The notes under the pieces: generated by a model | The model's input: only the letters and a program-made list of their open reading frames with translations | What the model was told of the DNA's origin: nothing | The model's database searches: none | Program-made: the position numbers and the translations under genes | Shown: in pieces, positions 35,620 to 39,147 of the stretch | Layout of the letters: each line of letters starts with the position of its first letter | Numbering within the stretch: position 1 is the first letter of the stretch | From: Pseudomonas sp. PB101 | Lineage (GTDB): Bacteria > Pseudomonadota > Gammaproteobacteria > Pseudomonadales > Pseudomonadaceae | Length of the DNA: 39,147 nucleotides | Assembly: GCF_009764265.1 (NCBI RefSeq) | Contig: NZ_RWIR01000042.1 | Location: 1-39,147 of the forward strand | Direction: 5' to 3'

Positions 35620-37062
35620 ATGAGCGAGTTGTTGTCCTCAGTCAGTGAACACCTGCTGGCGCCCGGTGGCGTCACGATCGAGAGCCTGCAAGGCGTGCTC
35701 GGCGATCTGGCCGGGCCGGGCATCGATGCGGCCGACCTGTATTTCCAGGGGCAGATCTCCGAGTCCTGGGCGCTGGAAGACGGCATCGTCAAGGAAGGCA
35801 GCTTCAACCTTGACCAGGGTGTGGGCGTGCGCGCGCAATCGGGTGAAAAAACCGGTTTTGCCTACAGCAATGCCATCACCCTTGAAGCCCTGGGCGCGGC
35901 GGCGCGTGCCGCCCGTTCGATTTCCCGGGCCGGGCAGCACGGCACCGTGCAGGCGTTTACCAGCCAGGATGTCGCGCAGTTGTATGCGCCGGACAATCCG
36001 CTGGAGGTACTGACCCGTGCCGAGAAAGTCGACTTGCTCAAGCGGGTCGACGCTGCGACCCGAGCCCTCGACCCGCGCATCCAGCAAGTGACCGTGAGCA
36101 TGGCCGGTGTCTGGGAGCGGATTCTGGTGGCTTCCACCGACGGCGGCCTGGCGGCGGATGTGCGGCCGTTGGTGCGTTTCAACGTCAGTGTGATCGTCGA
36201 GCAGAACGGTCGTCGCGAGCGCGGCGGTCATGGCGGTGGCGGGCGGACCGATTACCGCTATTTCCTCGGCGAAGACCGCGCCATGGGCTATGCCCGTGAA
36301 GCGTTGCGCCAGGCGCTGGTCAACCTTGAAGCCATTCCGGCTCCGGCCGGTACGCTGCCGGTGGTGCTCGGTTCCGGCTGGTCGGGCGTGCTGCTGCACG
36401 AAGCCGTCGGTCATGGTCTGGAAGGCGATTTCAACCGCAAGGGCAGTTCGGCCTACAGCGGGCGCATGGGCGAGATGGTTGCGTCGAAGCTGTGCACCAT
36501 TGTCGATGACGGCACCCTGGCCGGTCGTCGCGGCTCGTTGAGCGTCGATGACGAAGGCACGCCGACCGAGTGCACCACGCTGATCGAAAACGGCGTGCTC
36601 AAGGGCTACATGCAGGACAAGCTCAACGCCCGCCTGATGGGCGTGGCGCGCACGGGTAACGGCCGTCGTGAATCCTACGCGCACCTGCCGATGCCGCGCA
36701 TGACCAACACCTACATGCTCGCCGGCGAAAGCGACCCGGCGGAAATCATCGCCTCGGTGAAACGCGGCATCTACTGCGCCAACCTCGGTGGCGGTCAGGT
36801 GGACATCACCAGTGGCAAGTTCGTGTTCTCCACCAGCGAAGCGTACCTGATCGAGGACGGCAAGATCACCGCGCCGGTCAAAGGCGCAACGTTGATCGGT
36901 AACGGGCCGGAAGCCATGAGCAAGGTGTCGATGGTCGGTAACGACCTGTCGCTGGACAGCGGCGTGGGCACGTGCGGCAAGGATGGGCAGTCGGTGCCGG
37001 TGGGTGTCGGCCAGCCAACGCTGAAGATTGATGCGATCACCGTGGGTGGCACGGGGTCGTAA
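35620..37062 (+). CDS. tldD: Metalloprotease TldD
   Basis: 480 aa subunit of the TldD/TldE (PmbA) zinc protease, which trims peptides such as microcin B17 precursor and CcdA. The zinc-binding HEAVGH is at 260-265 in [18 protein letters not shown]; the N-terminal modulator domain (about 30-250) and the C-terminal end [13 protein letters not shown] are typical. AAGG lies about 10 bases before the ATG. Its partner pmbA lies only one gene away, beyond darP on the opposite strand. Confidence 0.95.
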   Translation: MSELLSSVSEHLLAPGGVTIESLQGVLGDLAGPGIDAADLYFQGQISESWALEDGIVKEGSFNLDQGVGVRAQSGEKTGFAYSNAITLEALGAAARAARSISRAGQHGTVQAFTSQDVAQLYAPDNPLEVLTRAEKVDLLKRVDAATRALDPRIQQVTVSMAGVWERILVASTDGGLAADVRPLVRFNVSVIVEQNGRRERGGHGGGGRTDYRYFLGEDRAMGYAREALRQALVNLEAIPAPAGTLPVVLGSGWSGVLLHEAVGHGLEGDFNRKGSSAYSGRMGEMVASKLCTIVDDGTLAGRRGSLSVDDEGTPTECTTLIENGVLKGYMQDKLNARLMGVARTGNGRRESYAHLPMPRMTNTYMLAGESDPAEIIASVKRGIYCANLGGGQVDITSGKFVFSTSEAYLIEDGKITAPVKGATLIGNGPEAMSKVSMVGNDLSLDSGVGTCGKDGQSVPVGVGQPTLKIDAITVGGTGS

Positions 37063-37086
37063 GCGGCTTTTGAAAAAGTGAAGCTG

Positions 37087-37113
37087 CGGGTGAGTTGCAT
37101 GGCAACTCACCCG
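37087..37113. terminator. Hairpin between convergent tldD and darP
   Basis: 12-bp perfect arms (37087-37098 and 37102-37113) with a 3-base loop. It lies between two convergent stops. T-tracts are weak and delayed on both sides (TTTAAC on plus; CACTTTTT on minus), but its position suits a shared terminator. Confidence 0.65.
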
Positions 37114-37122
37114 ATTCAAGAT

Positions 37123-37647
37123 TTAACGCAGACCGCGTTGAGTCTCGTCCAGCTCACGGATGTACTTGAAGATTTTACGGCTGGAAGCAGGAGGCTTGTT
37201 TTGCGCAAGCTCATGCTGGGCCTGACGGATCAGGGAACGCAATTGCTGGCGGTCCGCGTCCGGGTAGTCGACGACGAATTTTTCCAGAACGGCATCGTCG
37301 CCGGCGATCAGACGATCGCGCCAGCGCTCCAGGTTATGGAAGCGTTCGTTGTATTGACGGGTGGAGGCATCGAGTTGATCGAGCAGAACCAGAATGGCGG
37401 CAGTGTCCTGATCGCGCATCAGCTTGCCGATGAACTGAAGATGCCGTTTACGCGCGATGTTCGCGGTGTGCTTGGGCGCATCGGCCAGAGCCCGACGCAT
37501 TCCGTCGGTCAAGGGCAGTTTTGCCAGCAAGTCAGGCTTGAGTGTTGTAAGGCGCTCGCCAAGGTCAACCAGAGCATGCAGCTCGCGTTTGACCTGGGAT
37601 TTGCTTTTTTCTCCCGTATCGAGGGAGTCGTCGTAAGAATCAACCAT
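37123..37647 (-). CDS. darP: Ribosome biogenesis factor DarP (YjgA, DUF615)
   Basis: Cytoplasmic all-helical protein of 174 aa associated with assembling 50S subunits. Typical features: [20 protein letters not shown] near 15-34, [26 protein letters not shown] near 65-79, and the end [15 protein letters not shown]. It is basic and full-length. It lies divergently before pmbA, as I recall for E. coli yjgA-pmbA. Confidence 0.93.
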   Translation of the reverse strand: MVDSYDDSLDTGEKSKSQVKRELHALVDLGERLTTLKPDLLAKLPLTDGMRRALADAPKHTANIARKRHLQFIGKLMRDQDTAAILVLLDQLDASTRQYNERFHNLERWRDRLIAGDDAVLEKFVVDYPDADRQQLRSLIRQAQHELAQNKPPASSRKIFKYIRELDETQRGLR

Positions 37648-37755
37648 GGTGGCAGTCCGCTAAGAAACGCCGCCATGATAACCAGTCGGGGGCCGCTTGT
37701 CCGGCCCGGTCGCTCGATGACCGTTACCGAAAGCAGAATTTGAGTGGAGAACAGC

Positions 37756-39102
37756 ATGAGTGCAGTTGAAAGCGTCGGCCCACAAGCGTTGCCGGCACTG
37801 CAGGAACAAGTCGAGCAGATCATCGCTGAAGCCAAACGCCAAGGGGCCAGCGCCTGTGAAGTGGCGGTGTCACTGGAGCAGGGCTTGTCGACTTCGGTGC
37901 GTCAGCGTGAGGTCGAAACCGTTGAGTTCAACCGCGATCAGGGTTTTGGCATCACGCTGTACGTTGGCCAGCGCAAAGGCTCGGCCAGCACTTCTGCCAG
38001 CGGTCCGGAAGCGATTCGCGAGACGGTTGCCGCTGCACTGGCCATCGCCAAGCACACTTCCGAAGACGAAGCCTCGGGCCTGGCGGATGCCGCGCTGATG
38101 GCCAGGGACCTGCAGGATTTTGATCTTTTCCACGAATGGGACATCACCCCGGAGCAGGCCATCGAAAAAGCCTTGATCTGTGAAGCGGCGGCCTTCGATG
38201 CCGACGCGCGGATCAAGAACGCCGACGGCACGACCCTCAGCACCCACCAGGGCTGCCGCGTCTATGGCAACAGCCACGGGTTCATCGGCGGTTACGCATC
38301 GACTCGTCACAGCTTGAGCTGCGTGATGATCGCTGAAGCGGACGGCCAGATGCAGCGCGATTACTGGTACGACGTGAACCGCCAGGGCAATCTGCTGGCC
38401 GATCCGGTCAGCATCGGCCAGCGCGCCGCGCAACGGGCGGCGAGCCGTCTGGGCGCGCGCCCGGTGCCGACCTGTGAGGTGCCGGTGCTGTTTTCCGCGG
38501 AGTTGGCCGGGGGGCTGTTCGGCAGTTTCCTGTCGGCGATTTCCGGCGGCAGCCTGTATCGCAAGTCGTCGTTCCTTGAAGGCACTCTCGGTCAGAAGCT
38601 GTTTCCAGAGTGGCTGACCATCGACGAGCGCCCACACTTGATGCGTGCAATGGGCAGCGCAGCGTTCGATGGCGATGGTTTGGCAACCTATGCCAAACCG
38701 TTCGTCGAAAAAGGCGAGTTGGTGTCGTACATCCTCGGCACCTACTCCGGCCGCAAGCTGGGCATGCCAAGCACCGCCAACGCCGGCGGCGTGCACAACC
38801 TGTTCGTCACCCATGGCGATGAAGACCAGGCGGCCTTGCTGCGGCGCATGGGACGCGGGCTGTTGGTGACCGAGCTGATGGGCCAGGGCCTGAACATGGT
38901 GACCGGTGACTATTCCCGCGGCGCGGCGGGTTACTGGGTCGAGAACGGCGAAATCCAGTTCGCGGTCCAGGAAGTGACCATCGCCGGCAACATGCGCGAC
39001 ATGTTCAAGCAGATCGTCGCGGTGGGTAATGACCTGGAGCTGCGCAGCAACATTCGCACCGGTTCGGTGTTGATCGACCGGATGACGGTAGCGGGTAGCT
39101 AA
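37756..39102 (+). CDS. pmbA: TldE/PmbA, partner subunit of the TldD protease
   Basis: 448 aa, same fold as TldD but without the HExxxH zinc motif; it forms the heterodimer that makes TldD active. Markers: DQGFGITLYVGQRKGSASTS near 60-79, VLFSAELAGGLFGSFLSAIS, GTYSGRKLGMPSTANAGG and GLLVTELMGQGLNMVTGDYS with the closing SVLIDRMTVAGS. The ATG at 37756 has GGAG 6 bases upstream; an in-frame GTG 12 bases earlier overlaps that site. Transcribed divergently from darP. Confidence 0.94.
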   Translation: MSAVESVGPQALPALQEQVEQIIAEAKRQGASACEVAVSLEQGLSTSVRQREVETVEFNRDQGFGITLYVGQRKGSASTSASGPEAIRETVAAALAIAKHTSEDEASGLADAALMARDLQDFDLFHEWDITPEQAIEKALICEAAAFDADARIKNADGTTLSTHQGCRVYGNSHGFIGGYASTRHSLSCVMIAEADGQMQRDYWYDVNRQGNLLADPVSIGQRAAQRAASRLGARPVPTCEVPVLFSAELAGGLFGSFLSAISGGSLYRKSSFLEGTLGQKLFPEWLTIDERPHLMRAMGSAAFDGDGLATYAKPFVEKGELVSYILGTYSGRKLGMPSTANAGGVHNLFVTHGDEDQAALLRRMGRGLLVTELMGQGLNMVTGDYSRGAAGYWVENGEIQFAVQEVTIAGNMRDMFKQIVAVGNDLELRSNIRTGSVLIDRMTVAGS

Positions 39103-39126
39103 ACCTCGGCCGCTTCACCAAAAGGC

Positions 39127-39147
39127 GCGCCACCCATTGGGTGGCGC
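39127..39147 (+). terminator. Hairpin at the right window edge after pmbA
   Basis: 9-bp GC-rich perfect arms (39127-39135 and 39139-39147) with loop ATT. The following bases lie outside the window, so a T-run cannot be checked; its place 25 bases past the pmbA stop suggests a terminator. Confidence 0.6.

Overview
The window reads as chromosomal core and near-core sequence of a fluorescent-group Pseudomonas. The grounds are high GC with strongly biased third positions, Pseudomonas-type REP/REPIN palindromes between genes, and a gene order (dpp/OprD porin, SIMPL protein, RoxSR, then RlpA-like, gatBAC, mreBCD, maf, rng, yhdP, nitrilase, tldD, darP, pmbA) that I recall, without having checked, as that of the P. 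aeruginosa PA4472-PA4506 stretch. I see no phage, transposase, CRISPR array, rRNA or tRNA, and no broken genes. Only dppB is cut by the window edge.

Region 1 (1-7486, minus strand) is a di/oligopeptide uptake locus: three paralogous DppA-type periplasmic binding proteins, an OprD-family porin (OpdP-like) and the start of the permease gene dppB. The region upstream of the first binding-protein gene carries a candidate sigma-54 promoter and two NtrC-like palindromes 22 bp apart, suggesting control by nitrogen supply.

Region 2 (7487-12117) holds a periplasmic SIMPL protein on the minus strand. On the plus strand are the redox two-component pair roxS-roxR (RegB/RegA type) and an ABC exporter-like half-transporter of the ABC_membrane_2 class.

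Region 3 (12228-19295, plus strand) is an aldarate (galactarate/glucarate) catabolic island. It contains a FadR-type regulator, KdgD, alpha-ketoglutarate semialdehyde dehydrogenase, a GudP-like MFS permease and galactarate dehydratase GarD. Together they would import galactarate, dehydrate it to 5-keto-4-deoxyglucarate, convert this to 2-oxoglutarate semialdehyde and oxidise it to 2-oxoglutarate. A palindrome over the kdgD promoter is a likely operator. A 64-codon unknown gene sits convergent to the regulator.

Region 4 (19311-22390) has an AEC permease on the plus strand. A compact minus-strand operon follows: an RlpA-like lipoprotein, a Ca2+/Na+ antiporter and a carboxymuconolactone-decarboxylase-family protein.

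Region 5 (22429-39147) is housekeeping: gatCAB on the minus strand, divergent from mreBCD-maf-rng-yhdP-nitrilase-tldD on the plus strand, then darP (minus) and pmbA (plus).

The most noteworthy observations are an apparent ATT start codon for mreC overlapped by the stop of a 13-codon ORF, a second possible ATT start and a Glu-to-Gln change in the antiporter, the NtrC/sigma-54-like region before the peptide locus, and compensatory changes between the arms of a REPIN. I do not see a clearly new multi-gene system; this is mostly ordinary core genome.
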